Below, piece after piece: positions 1-9,086 of a stretch of 39,771 nucleotides of DNA; the first letter of the stretch is position 1, and each line of letters starts with the position of its first letter. The translations under genes and the position numbers were made by a program. This DNA comes from a virus. The stretch covers positions 1-39,771 of the IMG/VR virus record IMGVR_UViG_3300030107_003032, one strand, 5' to 3'. The notes under the pieces are model-generated. The model searched no databases. It was given only the letters and a program-made list of their open reading frames with translations, and was not told where the DNA came from.

Positions 1-467
1 TTTTGGTTATAGATTTTTATGAAAATAACCGAGAAGGGTTGCCGCATTATATCCAGGTGGTGAAAGATAAGGATTATATTTACGGAGATCATTTTGCACC
101 CCACGATATTGAAGTTACGGAATTTTCAACGGGTAAGACCAGAAGAGAGGTAGCTTACCAATTAGGAATAAGGTTTAAGATTTTACCTAAAATAAATTTA
201 GAAGATGGTATCCACAATTTAAAAATGGTTTTACCTAAGTGTTGGTTCGATATAGAAAACACAAAACCATTAATAGATTCATTAAGACATCATCATCGAA
301 AATATAACGAGAAGATGAAAATGTTTAGTAATAAACCTATTAAAGATTGGAGTTCTCATGCTTGCGATGCTATGAGATATTTAGCTTTAGGAATTACTGA
401 ATTACCAAGAAACAAAGTTGCGGCTCAAAAATTAGCTGTCAACGATTATACAATACACGGAGAATAA
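1..467 (+). CDS. terL: Terminase large subunit, C-terminal part (partial)
   Basis: This is the nuclease end of the DNA-packaging motor; the frame is open to the left edge, so the start lies outside the window. Visible motifs are VIDFYENN at the edge, APHD near residue 34 and DWSSHACDAMRY near the end. They match the later acidic motifs of the RNase H-like nuclease of T7/P22-type terminases. The first nuclease aspartate and the ATPase domain are absent here; the ATPase domain is at 39172-39771. The TTG at position 3 is an internal codon, not a start. Identity is firm; the full gene cannot be read. Confidence 0.9.
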   Translation, partial: LVIDFYENNREGLPHYIQVVKDKDYIYGDHFAPHDIEVTEFSTGKTRREVAYQLGIRFKILPKINLEDGIHNLKMVLPKCWFDIENTKPLIDSLRHHHRKYNEKMKMFSNKPIKDWSSHACDAMRYLALGITELPRNKVAAQKLAVNDYTIHGE

Positions 468-469
468 TT

Positions 470-694
470 ATGGGATTTATGAAACCAACAATACCACCAA
501 TGCCTGCAATACCAGCGGTTCAACCATTACCCGATCCACCTAAGTATGATGATAAGGATAGGGAAGCGGAAGTTAAAGCTACAAGAGCAAAAATTAGAGC
601 TGGAAGAACAGGTAGAGCATCCACTATTTTAACTACAGCTAAAGGTTTAGAGGATGACGAATATTCAACAAAGAAAACTTTATTAGGAGGATAA
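470..694 (+). CDS. Small proline-rich virion-module protein, copy 1
   Basis: A 74-aa protein with a proline-rich N-terminus (PTIPPMPAIPAVQPLPDPP) and a basic C-terminal block ending GRASTILTTAKGLEDD...KKTLLGG. Proteins with this C-terminal block are common between terL and the portal in podoviruses, where their role is unknown. It starts 3 nt after terL and is paralogous to the next gene, so it is probably translated in the same late operon. The function is not recognised. Confidence 0.8.
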   Translation: MGFMKPTIPPMPAIPAVQPLPDPPKYDDKDREAEVKATRAKIRAGRTGRASTILTTAKGLEDDEYSTKKTLLGG

Positions 695-695
695 T

Positions 696-920
696 ATGGG
701 AGGAGCAGCACCAAAACCATTTAGACCAAAACCACCATCACCAGCACCCGCACCCATTTATACACCAGCTCCAACTAGAGCTGAGGTATCACAAGGAACA
801 TCAACAGACGCTATGGGATTAGCAAGAGGTAAAGGTAGATCAAGCACAATATTAACAGGTGCAAAAGGTTTAGGCGATAACGCATTAACAACAAGCAAGA
901 AATCATTACTCGGAGGGTAA
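696..920 (+). CDS. Small proline-rich virion-module protein, copy 2
   Basis: A 74-aa paralogue of the gene before it. The N-terminus is rich in Pro and Ala (KPFRPKPPSPAPAPIYTPAP). The C-terminal half repeats the pattern GRSSTILTGAKGL followed by KKSLLGG. A GGAGG-type ribosome site lies in the end of copy 1, and the stop directly abuts the portal start. The pair looks like a tandem duplication whose N-termini diverged while the C-terminal motif was kept. Function unknown. Confidence 0.8.
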   Translation: MGGAAPKPFRPKPPSPAPAPIYTPAPTRAEVSQGTSTDAMGLARGKGRSSTILTGAKGLGDNALTTSKKSLLGG

Positions 921-2522
921 ATGGCAGAAGATCCAAAAGCAAAAATGGTAATAGAGAGATATAAAACTCTCAAAGCACAAAGAGTTACTTGGGAAGATCA
1001 TTGGCAAGATATTGCTGATTATTTCTTACCAAGAAAATCTAACATTACAATTAAAAGAACTAAAGGCGATAAAAGGCACGATCAGATTTATGATGGTACA
1101 GCTACCCACGCTTTAGAATTATTATCAGCTAGTTTAAATGGTATGTTAACAAATACTATTTCTCCGTGGTTTATATTAAAATTTAGAAACGAACTTATTA
1201 ACGAAGATGATACCGCTGTTGAATGGTTAGAGAGCTGTTCTAAAGTCATGCAACAAGTCTTTGCAAGATCTAATTTCCAACAAGAAATATTTGAATTATA
1301 CCATGAGCTATTAGCTTTTGGTACATCGGCAATGTTTATTACGGATGATGTTCAAGATGATTTGAGATTTAAAACTTTACATATTTCAGAAATTTTTATT
1401 ACTGAAGATGATAAAGGAATGGTAGATAGCTTAACGAGAAGATTTCATCTTAAAAATAAAAACATTCCATCTATGTATCCTGACGCAGAACTTCCAAGAG
1501 CTATCCTAACGGATATAGATAAAGCTCCTTATGACGATGCTGTAATTATTCATTCAGTTTATCCTAACGAAGTTAAAATGGGATATGACAATAATAAAAA
1601 TATGGATTGGATTTCTTGCCATGTTCACGAAAAAACAGGTACACTTTTAAGAGAAAGTGGATTTAAAGAATTTCCTTATGTCGTTCCAAGATATTTAAAA
1701 TCTTCATCCAATGAGATTTATGGCAGATCACCAGCTATGAATGCTTTACCAGATACGAAGATGTTAAACACAATGTCTAAGACGACAATTAAAGCAGCTC
1801 AAAAACAAATTGACCCACCTTTAATGGTTCCTGATGATGGATTTATTTTACCCGTAAGAACTGTTCCTGGTGGATTAAACTTCTATAGAGCCGGAACCAG
1901 AGAAAGAATTGAACCATTAAATATAGGATCCAATAATCCTTTAGGATTACAAATGGAAGATCAAAGAAGAAAAGCAATAAGAGAAAACTTCTTTGTTGAC
2001 CAGTTAATGACAGTTCAAGGTGTAAACATGACAGCAACTGAAGTGATGCAAAGAACTGAGGAAAAGATGAGATTACTTGGACCCGTTCTAGGCAGACTTC
2101 AATCTGAATTATTACAACCTTTAATTACAAGATCATTTAATTTATTATTAAAAAATAATAAGCTACCCGCTATACCAGAAGAAATTGGCGAACAAGATGT
2201 TGAGATAGAATATGTATCTCCATTAGCTAAAGCTCAAAAGACACAAGAACTATCATCGATTATGAGAGGAATTGAAATATTTGGTTCAATGCAAAACATT
2301 GCACCTGTATTTGATTACATAGACATAGATGGTTTAGTTAATCATGTTAAAGATGTGTTAGGCTTACCCGCTAAAATTATGAGATCAAAAGCAGAAGTTC
2401 AACAGATCCAACAAGAAAAACAACAAGAACAAATGGAACAAATGCAACTTCAACAAGCTCAACAAGTAGCAGAAGCAGCGGGTAAAGTAGCTCCCGCTTT
2501 AAAGGTAGCAAATGAACTCTAA
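921..2522 (+). CDS. Portal (head-to-tail connector) protein
   Basis: A 533-aa protein of the T7 gp8-like head-tail connector family. It forms the dodecameric channel at the capsid vertex through which DNA is packaged and ejected. The N-terminus (YKTLKAQRVTWEDHWQDIAD, then YFLPRK) is the family signature, and the Gln-rich C-terminal tail (QQIQQEKQQEQMEQ) is usual. Length fits T7 gp8 (536 aa). It follows the preceding stop with no gap and has a GGAGGG ribosome site 3 nt upstream of the ATG. Confidence 0.93.
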   Translation: MAEDPKAKMVIERYKTLKAQRVTWEDHWQDIADYFLPRKSNITIKRTKGDKRHDQIYDGTATHALELLSASLNGMLTNTISPWFILKFRNELINEDDTAVEWLESCSKVMQQVFARSNFQQEIFELYHELLAFGTSAMFITDDVQDDLRFKTLHISEIFITEDDKGMVDSLTRRFHLKNKNIPSMYPDAELPRAILTDIDKAPYDDAVIIHSVYPNEVKMGYDNNKNMDWISCHVHEKTGTLLRESGFKEFPYVVPRYLKSSSNEIYGRSPAMNALPDTKMLNTMSKTTIKAAQKQIDPPLMVPDDGFILPVRTVPGGLNFYRAGTRERIEPLNIGSNNPLGLQMEDQRRKAIRENFFVDQLMTVQGVNMTATEVMQRTEEKMRLLGPVLGRLQSELLQPLITRSFNLLLKNNKLPAIPEEIGEQDVEIEYVSPLAKAQKTQELSSIMRGIEIFGSMQNIAPVFDYIDIDGLVNHVKDVLGLPAKIMRSKAEVQQIQQEKQQEQMEQMQLQQAQQVAEAAGKVAPALKVANEL

Positions 2523-2721
2523 AGATTTAGAGCAATTAAATATTGCTTACAAACAAGTTTTTGAATCTGACAATGGAAAAAAAGTATTGGAAGATTTAGA
2601 AAAAAGATGCAGTTATCATACAACTACTCACATTAAAGGTGATAGTCATGAGTCTGCATTTTTAGAAGGAACAAGATCTGTTGTCTTGTTCATTAAAAAT
2701 ATGCTCAATAAAAAACCATAG
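2512..2721 (+). CDS. Small conserved phage protein (Bbp19-like)
   Basis: A 69-aa protein overlapping the portal end by 11 nt, with AAAGG upstream of the ATG. The pattern YKQVFESDNGKKVLEDLEKRC, then EGTRSVVLFI, resembles the short family found between portal and scaffold in many podoviruses (Bbp19-like). Biochemical role unknown. Position and pattern suggest a late head-module protein. Confidence 0.75.
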   Translation: MNSKDLEQLNIAYKQVFESDNGKKVLEDLEKRCSYHTTTHIKGDSHESAFLEGTRSVVLFIKNMLNKKP

Positions 2722-2729
2722 GAGGAAAA

Positions 2730-3563
2730 ATGAGTAGTGAAAATCAAGAGGTAGCAGTACAAGAACAACCATCGGTACTGTCTGGAGACCCTAAAACAGA
2801 AACTCCACAAACAAACGCAGATTGGAAAGCAAGTCTTTCTGATGAAGTAAGATCTGATAAATCTTTAGAAAATATTAAAGATATAGAAGGTTTAGCAAAA
2901 TCTTATGTTCATGCACAAAAAATGGTAGGAGCGGATAAAATTCCAGTTCCAAACAAATATGCAACTGAAAAAGATTGGGATGCCGTTTATGAAAAATTAG
3001 GCAGACCGAAAACTTCGGATGGATATAAATTTGACTTACCACAAGATAAACAAGTGGATGAGGCATCATTAAAAGAATTTTCAACCCAAGCACATAAGCT
3101 AGGATTACTTCCTGGGCAAGCTCAAGGGGTGGTTCAATTCTATAATGACATGACGTCTAAATCTCTACAAGATGCTGATAGTAAAGCTCTTGCAGCTAGA
3201 GAAACTAGCACGAAGGAACTAAAACAAGAATGGGGTCAAGCATTTGACCAAAAAGTTTCACAGGCAGCAACCTTAGCGAAATCGGTTGGTGCTACTGAAC
3301 TTTTAAATGCTAATCTAGCAGATGGAACTAAACTGGGAGATCATCCGGTTATGATTAAAGCTTTTGCAGAATTAGCAAATAAAATGGGAGAAGATAGTAT
3401 TGTTCAGGCATCTGGACCAACATATCTAACACCATCACAAATAGATAAACAAATTGGAGAACTGACACAAACAGGTTCGGCTTATTGGGATAAAAACCAT
3501 CCAAACCATTCAGACGCAGTTCAAGAAGTTTTAGCTTTACGAGAAAAGAAAAACATTGTATAG
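2730..3563 (+). CDS. Capsid scaffolding protein
   Basis: A 277-aa acidic, Lys/Glu/Gln-rich protein directly before the major capsid gene, the standard place for a podovirus scaffold. It would template procapsid assembly and then leave the head. The N-terminal half has the common scaffold pattern (LENIKDIEGLAKSYVHAQKM, then VPNKYATEKDWDAVYEKLGRP), and the rest is predicted helical. An AGGAGG ribosome site precedes the ATG. No protease motif is seen. Confidence 0.85.
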   Translation: MSSENQEVAVQEQPSVLSGDPKTETPQTNADWKASLSDEVRSDKSLENIKDIEGLAKSYVHAQKMVGADKIPVPNKYATEKDWDAVYEKLGRPKTSDGYKFDLPQDKQVDEASLKEFSTQAHKLGLLPGQAQGVVQFYNDMTSKSLQDADSKALAARETSTKELKQEWGQAFDQKVSQAATLAKSVGATELLNANLADGTKLGDHPVMIKAFAELANKMGEDSIVQASGPTYLTPSQIDKQIGELTQTGSAYWDKNHPNHSDAVQEVLALREKKNIV

Positions 3564-3704
3564 CTGAAAATAGTTAGGATAATCGAAAGACCCTAGTTGA
3601 CACTATGAAAGTATAGGTTCCAGGAGAACTAAAATCGAGGAGAGACCCGCAAGGATAATCATCCGCTTAACAATAACATAAACTATAAACAGGAGGAACT
3701 TATA
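3564..3704 (+). promoter_or_regulatory. Leader region of the major capsid gene
   Basis: A 141-nt non-coding stretch, the only sizeable gap in the head module. It contains AGGATAATC twice (about 3576 and 3652), CCTA and TAGG segments near 3591-3617 that could pair, and a strong AGGAGG ribosome site just before the capsid ATG. A TTGACA at 3597 has no acceptable -10 partner. It may be a structured mRNA leader or processing site that raises capsid expression; this is inference. Confidence 0.4.
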
Positions 3705-4580
3705 ATGAGTTCACAAATAACTACTTCTTTTGTAGAGCAGTATAGTTCAAACGTATCTATGCTTTCTCAACAAATGGGAAGTAAACTAAGATCTTCTGTT
3801 GATGTGGAAACTGTTACTGGTAAAAACGCTTTCTTCGATCAAGTCGGAGTTACAGCTGCTCAATTAAGAACGAGCAGACATGGCGATACACCACAAATAG
3901 ACACGCCACACAGTAGAAGAAGATTGAGCTTAGCAGACTATGAATGGGCTGATCTTGTTGACGATGTTGACAAGGTTAGAATGCTTGTAGATCCTACTAG
4001 CTCATACGCAAGAGCAGCGGCAGCAGCGATGAATAGAGCAATGGATGATGTAATTATTACAGCATTCAACGCATCTGCATCAACTGGTGTAGCTGGTGGT
4101 TCATCTACAGCTTTGCCTTCTAGTCAAAAAACAGCGACTTCAGACCAATCAGATGGTTTGACGATCACTAAACTTTTGGCTGCGAAGAAAATCTTGGATA
4201 ACAATGATGTTGACCCTTCTTTAAGAAGATACATCGTTTGCGGACCACAACAAATCTCAGATCTATTAGGAACTACGCAAGTTACTAGCTCGGACTTCAA
4301 TTCAGTTCGTGCATTAGCAACTGGAGCCGTAAATTCTTTTATGGGATTTGAGTTCATAATGTCAACAAGACTGAACATGGATGCAACTAACACAACTGAC
4401 AGATTAATTTTTGCATATACTGAAGATGCTTTAAAATTAGGTATCGGAAAAGATATATCTGCGAAAATCTCTGAAAGAGCTGACAAGTCTTACTCAACAC
4501 AAGTTTATTACGCAATGAGCTTGGGAGCAGTAAGAATGGAAGAGAAAAAAGTTGTTCAAATTCCATGTCATGAAGCATAA
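3705..4580 (+). CDS. Major capsid protein
   Basis: A 291-aa protein following the scaffold, resembling the marine podovirus capsid family. Visible features include the N-terminal SFVEQYSSNVSMLSQQMGSKL, TPHSRRRLSLADYEWADLVD in the first third, and LDNNDVDPSLRRYIVCGPQQ in the middle. It should build the icosahedral shell through the HK97-like fold. The gene has its own long leader and strong AGGAGG site, as expected for the most abundant virion protein. Confidence 0.9.
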   Translation: MSSQITTSFVEQYSSNVSMLSQQMGSKLRSSVDVETVTGKNAFFDQVGVTAAQLRTSRHGDTPQIDTPHSRRRLSLADYEWADLVDDVDKVRMLVDPTSSYARAAAAAMNRAMDDVIITAFNASASTGVAGGSSTALPSSQKTATSDQSDGLTITKLLAAKKILDNNDVDPSLRRYIVCGPQQISDLLGTTQVTSSDFNSVRALATGAVNSFMGFEFIMSTRLNMDATNTTDRLIFAYTEDALKLGIGKDISAKISERADKSYSTQVYYAMSLGAVRMEEKKVVQIPCHEA

Positions 4581-4597
4581 TATAGGAGGATATAAAC

Positions 4598-5089
4598 ATG
4601 GCTGTTACAACACAAAAAAGTGCTGAGTACACTATAGAAACTGCTACTCCTATCGTTAAGTCAAATACTGTAGATAAACATGGTAAATTAAGAACCTTGT
4701 ATTTTACACATGACCAAGACGGTGCTGGAGATGCAAACTCAACTGTTACTTTGGGGAAATTACCCCCTGGTAAAGTTAAAATATTAGGCGGTCTATCAAG
4801 ATTCTATTGCAACTGGGTAACTAGTTCACAAACAATGGATATTGGTTGGAAAGCATACACAGACTTAAACGGAGATGCAGTTGCATTAGACGTTGATGGT
4901 TTAGTGGATGGTTTAGACGTAGATACTGCTGGATATTTCGATATGGAAAGCAACATCGCAGCTGGAAAGCTGAAAGGTGGAACTTATACATTTGAAAGTA
5001 GAGATGGCGTTGAAATTACTGCTTTAGCAATAGGTGCTTTAGTAGATGGAGACGATCTTTGCGGTTATATTACTTACGTAATTGACTAA
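4598..5089 (+). CDS. Virion structural protein, possible head decoration
   Basis: A 163-aa acidic, beta-rich, Gly/Asp-rich protein 17 nt after the capsid gene, with a TAGGAGGA ribosome site. Such proteins are common in this position in pelagiphage-like genomes and are detected in virions. The sequence (LPPGKVKILGGLSRFYCNWV) has no catalytic motif. A capsid-decorating or head-completion role is inferred from position only. Confidence 0.65.
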   Translation: MAVTTQKSAEYTIETATPIVKSNTVDKHGKLRTLYFTHDQDGAGDANSTVTLGKLPPGKVKILGGLSRFYCNWVTSSQTMDIGWKAYTDLNGDAVALDVDGLVDGLDVDTAGYFDMESNIAAGKLKGGTYTFESRDGVEITALAIGALVDGDDLCGYITYVID

Positions 5090-5098
5090 TAAATAAAT

Positions 5099-5134
5099 TT
5101 ATAGGCGGGAGCGGGAGACTTAACTCGCCTATAA
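5099..5134 (+). other. Hairpin after the capsid/decoration genes
   Basis: TTATAGGCG (5099-5107) pairs perfectly with CGCCTATAA (5126-5134) across an 18-nt loop. It lies 10 nt after the decoration-gene stop. No run of T follows, so it is not a classic terminator. It could be an mRNA-stabilising hairpin, an RNase processing site or a weak attenuator that sets head versus tail expression. Confidence 0.55.
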
Positions 5135-5160
5135 TCCAAACAAAATTTTAAAGGAATAAA

Positions 5161-5289
5161 ATGGCTTACAAAAAAAATTCTTTAGTTAGAAATATTAACA
5201 AACGAAAAAAAGCGGGAACTTCAAGACCCAAATCAAAATCAACAGTTTCAAAAAAAGCATATAGTGCTATGAAAAAAGGATGGAAATAG
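5161..5289 (+). CDS. Small basic protein
   Basis: A 42-aa, strongly basic protein (MAYKKNSLVRNINKRKKAG..., ending AYSAMKKGWK) with AAAGGAA upstream of the ATG. Its stop directly abuts the tail tubular protein A start. Lysine makes up about a third of the residues, which suggests nucleic-acid or head binding. Similar tiny basic proteins occur between head and tail genes of marine podoviruses; no function is assigned. Confidence 0.7.
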   Translation: MAYKKNSLVRNINKRKKAGTSRPKSKSTVSKKAYSAMKKGWK

Positions 5290-5871
5290 ATGGCATCAGT
5301 AGTACAAATATGTAATTCAGCTCTTAATCAACTTGGAGCAAGCTCTATTACAGCTCTTACTGAAAATTCAAAGAATGCTAGAATATGTAATGAAAGATAT
5401 GAAACAGTTAGAGATGCAGTTTACAGATCTCATCCTTGGAACTGTCTTATTAAAAGAGTTCAATTAGCACAAGATAGTGATACGCCAGCTTGGGGTTTTA
5501 CTTATCAATATACTTTACCCTCAGATTGCATACGGGTTTTACACATTAAAGATTATAATTCAGATTACAAAATTGAAGGAAGAAAATTATTAATAAACGA
5601 AAGTGAAGTTTATTTAATTTATTTGGCTATGGAATCAGATGTAAACCAATTAGATATTTTGTTAAGAGAAACTATATCTGCTGGTTTAGCTCAAGATATA
5701 GCTTATGCTATCACATCTAATTTGCAAGTTGCAAAATTGATGACAGAAAAATATCAAGCAAAATTATCTGAAGCAAGACACGCAGACGCTTCAGAAGGTT
5801 ATAATACAGATCCTAATAATGGTCCAACAGACCAAATAATAACAGAAGATTTTATAAACAGTAGATACTAA
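5290..5871 (+). CDS. Tail tubular protein A
   Basis: A 193-aa protein of the T7 gp11-like adaptor family, which forms the ring between the portal and the nozzle. The start (VVQICNSALNQLGASSI, then TENSKNARICNERYETVRDA) and the WNCLIKRVQLA motif are characteristic, and length matches T7 gp11 (196 aa). It begins immediately after the small basic gene and is followed 1 nt later by tail tubular protein B. Confidence 0.9.
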   Translation: MASVVQICNSALNQLGASSITALTENSKNARICNERYETVRDAVYRSHPWNCLIKRVQLAQDSDTPAWGFTYQYTLPSDCIRVLHIKDYNSDYKIEGRKLLINESEVYLIYLAMESDVNQLDILLRETISAGLAQDIAYAITSNLQVAKLMTEKYQAKLSEARHADASEGYNTDPNNGPTDQIITEDFINSRY

Positions 5872-5872
5872 T

Positions 5873-8641
5873 ATGCCTAAACAACTTTTAAGCATACCTA
5901 GCTTTACCGCTGGGGAGCTTTCATCATCTATGGAAGGTCGTACAGACTTCGCTAAATACTTTAACGGAGCAAGCAATATTGAAAATTTTGTTGTACTACC
6001 TCATGGACCAATAACAAGACGACCAGGAACTTATTTTGTTTCTGAAGTTAAAACATCTGCAAATTCCACACGATTAATTCCATTCACATTTTCAACTGAA
6101 CAAACTTATGTATTAGAATTTGGTAATAACTATATTCGTTTTTTTAAAGACAATGGTCAAATTACAGAAGGTAATAAAACTATTACTGCAATTACTGCTG
6201 CCAATCCAGCTGTCGTTACCTCTAGCTCTCATGGTTATTCCAATGGAGATTTTGTAAATATTTCTGGAGTTGTTGGCATGACAGAAGTTAATGGTAAAAC
6301 TTTTAAAGTTGCCGATAAAACTACTAATACTTTTGAACTACAAAATGTTGATGGTACAGATATTAATTCATCTGGTTACACAGCTTATTCTTCTGGTGGT
6401 ATAGCAAACAAAATTTATCAAATCACAACTGATTATACGACAGCTCAACTCTTTGATTTAAAATTCGCACAATCCGCAGATGTTATGTATATCTGCCATA
6501 ACTCTCACGAAGTTATGAAACTTTCAAGAACGGGTCATACTTCCTGGACATTATCAGAAGTCGATTTTGCAGAGACGGGACCCTATATGGATGTCAACAC
6601 CACAACAACAACTATAACTCCAGCTTCTTCCGGAACTGGAACTAGCGTCAATTTTACAGCTAGTTCTATAGTTGGCATTAACGGTGGTGTAGGTTGGGCG
6701 ACAACAGATGTAGGAAGAATTTTAAAATTTAATAGTGGTGAGGCAGTTATTACAGGAAGAACTAATACAACAGTTGTAGTTTGCACAATTACTAAAGCCT
6801 TTGCAAATACCGATGCTACTGCAACTTGGCAACTTGGTTCTTTTTCAGATACTACGGGTCATCCCGCTTGTGTTTCTTTCTTTGAACAACGATTAGTATT
6901 TGCAGCAACATCAGATCAACCACAAACTATGTTTTTTTCTAAATCCGGAGATTATGAAAATATGACATCAGGAACAGATGCTGATGATGCTATGATTTAT
7001 ACCATTGCATCTAACCAAGTAAATGCCATTAAATCTTTAAAAGCTACAAGAACTTTAATCTGTATGACAACAGGTGGTGAATATGCAGTTAGTTCTGGTT
7101 CATCTCAAGATGCTATTACTCCAACTAATATTAATATTAGAAAACAATCTAACTATGGATCTGCTGGAGTAGATGCTTTATCTATTGGAAACGCTACAAT
7201 CTTCTTACAAAGAGCTAAAAGAAAAGTTAGAGAGCTTGCTTATAACTTTGATACAGATGGTTATGTTGCACCAGACTTAACAATTTTGGCGGATCATATA
7301 ACAGAAAGCGGAGTAGTTCAAATGGATTATCAACAAGAACCTTACTCTGTTGTGTGGGGAGCAAGAACGGATGGTGTGTTAGCGGGTTTGACTTATAATA
7401 GATTAGAAAATGTTGTTGCTTGGCACAGACATATTATTGGCGGTAAATCAGACACTACAAAAAATATTATTCATCAACAAATTTCTTTTACATCAAATTC
7501 TACAATAGTTAATACAACTAATAATACTATAACTTTAACTTCTCATGGTTTATCTACAGCTGATCCCGTTTATTACTATGCTGGTTCTAATGCTATTGGA
7601 GGTTTAAACAATTCAACATTATATTTTGCTATCGCATCAGATAGTAACACAATCAAATTAGCAACAACCGCTTCTAATGCTACAGCGGGAACAGCTATAT
7701 CTTTTACTTCAGCTCCAAGCTCAGACACAACTCAATATATTTACCAAGGTGTAAATATTTCATCTAATTTTATTTATTCAGCTTCTCATGGTTTTACGAC
7801 AGGTGATATTTTTTATTATGATAATACAGGAACTGCTATTGGTGGTTTGTCTGAAAATACAAAATATTACATTGAAAAAATAGACGACAATCAATTTAAA
7901 CTTTATTCAAACAAAACTTTAGCTACGGTTGTTAGTTTAACATCAGCTCACACATCAGAACAAACTGATAATATTTTAACTCATGCTAAAGTAGAAAGTG
8001 TTGCCGTTATTGATGGCGATAGCGATGAAGATCAAGTTTGGGTTATTGTTAAAAGATGGATTAATGGATCGGTAAGACGATATGTTGAATATTTTACTCC
8101 ATTTGATTTTAATGAAGATTTAACCGCATTTCATTATTTAGATAGTGGATTAAGTTACACAGGAGATTTAACTTCAAGTCTTACTGGTTTAGATCATTTA
8201 GAAGGAGAGGTGGTTGATGTTATTGGAGAAGGATCTGCTCAAAATTCTAAAACTGTTAGTAGTGGAGCAATCACTATTACTAATGCTACTGAACAAGCAA
8301 AAGTAGGATTACTTTATACATCTGATTTACAAACTATGAGATTAGATGAAGGTTATACTGAAACAACACAAACGAAAACAAAAAGAATTTACGACTTATC
8401 CGTTAGATTTCAAAATACAGTTGGTGCAAGCGTTGGACCCAACGCTGGTAATTTAACCTCAATAGATTTTAGATCAAGTGGATCTTCTATGGATTTACCT
8501 ATCCCATTATTTACAGGAGATAAATCTATTGAATTTGATACAGACTACGGAACAGAAGGTTTGGTTTATGTGCAACAATCACAAGCTTTACCTATGACGA
8601 TACTTGGAATTTATCCTAGATTGGAGACAGAAAGTGTCTAA
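5873..8641 (+). CDS. Tail tubular protein B (nozzle)
   Basis: A 922-aa protein of the T7 gp12-like nozzle family. The family signature is at the N-terminus: FTAGELSSSMEGRTDFAKY, then GPITRRPGTYFV. The body contains several beta-rich SSHGYSNGDFVNISG-type and LTSHGLSTADPVYY-type repeats that resemble inserted small beta domains. These may explain its being longer than T7 gp12 (794 aa). It should form the hexameric tail tip that touches the receptor during ejection. Confidence 0.9.
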   Translation: MPKQLLSIPSFTAGELSSSMEGRTDFAKYFNGASNIENFVVLPHGPITRRPGTYFVSEVKTSANSTRLIPFTFSTEQTYVLEFGNNYIRFFKDNGQITEGNKTITAITAANPAVVTSSSHGYSNGDFVNISGVVGMTEVNGKTFKVADKTTNTFELQNVDGTDINSSGYTAYSSGGIANKIYQITTDYTTAQLFDLKFAQSADVMYICHNSHEVMKLSRTGHTSWTLSEVDFAETGPYMDVNTTTTTITPASSGTGTSVNFTASSIVGINGGVGWATTDVGRILKFNSGEAVITGRTNTTVVVCTITKAFANTDATATWQLGSFSDTTGHPACVSFFEQRLVFAATSDQPQTMFFSKSGDYENMTSGTDADDAMIYTIASNQVNAIKSLKATRTLICMTTGGEYAVSSGSSQDAITPTNINIRKQSNYGSAGVDALSIGNATIFLQRAKRKVRELAYNFDTDGYVAPDLTILADHITESGVVQMDYQQEPYSVVWGARTDGVLAGLTYNRLENVVAWHRHIIGGKSDTTKNIIHQQISFTSNSTIVNTTNNTITLTSHGLSTADPVYYYAGSNAIGGLNNSTLYFAIASDSNTIKLATTASNATAGTAISFTSAPSSDTTQYIYQGVNISSNFIYSASHGFTTGDIFYYDNTGTAIGGLSENTKYYIEKIDDNQFKLYSNKTLATVVSLTSAHTSEQTDNILTHAKVESVAVIDGDSDEDQVWVIVKRWINGSVRRYVEYFTPFDFNEDLTAFHYLDSGLSYTGDLTSSLTGLDHLEGEVVDVIGEGSAQNSKTVSSGAITITNATEQAKVGLLYTSDLQTMRLDEGYTETTQTKTKRIYDLSVRFQNTVGASVGPNAGNLTSIDFRSSGSSMDLPIPLFTGDKSIEFDTDYGTEGLVYVQQSQALPMTILGIYPRLETESV

Positions 8642-9086
8642 TGTAGTTATTGTTCCATTTGAAAATCAACACGCTGAACAAATATTAAATCAAGGTTTAA
8701 ATAGCGATTTACTGGAATTAAAACCAGAGCATAGAAAATATGCTTATTTTTTAAAAGAAGTTGGAATGTCGTTTACAGGTCTAGTCAATAATAAACCTAT
8801 TGCGGCTGGAGGTGTCTTTCATCTCTGGGATGGCGTTGCCGAGGGGTGGGTCTTAGCAACAAAAGATATTTATAAATATCCAGTTTTTTGTGCTAAACAC
8901 ATTAAACAAAGAACTGAAATAATTTTACAAGCCAACAAAATAAAAAGATTACAAACTTCCGTAAAAGCTAACTGCGATGTAGCATTAAGATTTGCCAAGT
9001 GGTTAGGTTTAAAAGAAGAAGGATTAATGAAAAGTTATGGTCCCGATGGATCAGACTTTATAAGATTTGCGAGGATAATTAAATAA
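8634..9086 (+). CDS. gp13-like virion protein with GNAT-like fold
   Basis: About 150 aa; the likely start is GTG 8634, with GGAG upstream, rather than an ATG 30 nt earlier inside the tail gene. The sequence (VVIVPFENQHAEQILNQGL, GGVFHLWDGVAEGWVLATKD, VKANCDVALRFAKWLGLKEEGLM) matches phage gp13-type proteins with an acetyltransferase-like fold. In T7, gp13 helps assembly of the ejected internal proteins. Acetyl transfer itself is not established. The gene abuts the next internal virion gene. Confidence 0.75.
   Translation: MSNVVIVPFENQHAEQILNQGLNSDLLELKPEHRKYAYFLKEVGMSFTGLVNNKPIAAGGVFHLWDGVAEGWVLATKDIYKYPVFCAKHIKQRTEIILQANKIKRLQTSVKANCDVALRFAKWLGLKEEGLMKSYGPDGSDFIRFARIIK

Noticed and set aside
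3597-3625. TTGACA as a late promoter before the capsid gene
   Set aside because: No acceptable -10 at 15-19 nt; the expected position reads CCAGGA.
4124-4486. 120-aa minus-strand frame inside the capsid gene
   Set aside because: Antisense to a clearly recognised capsid protein, with no promoter, ribosome site or motif.
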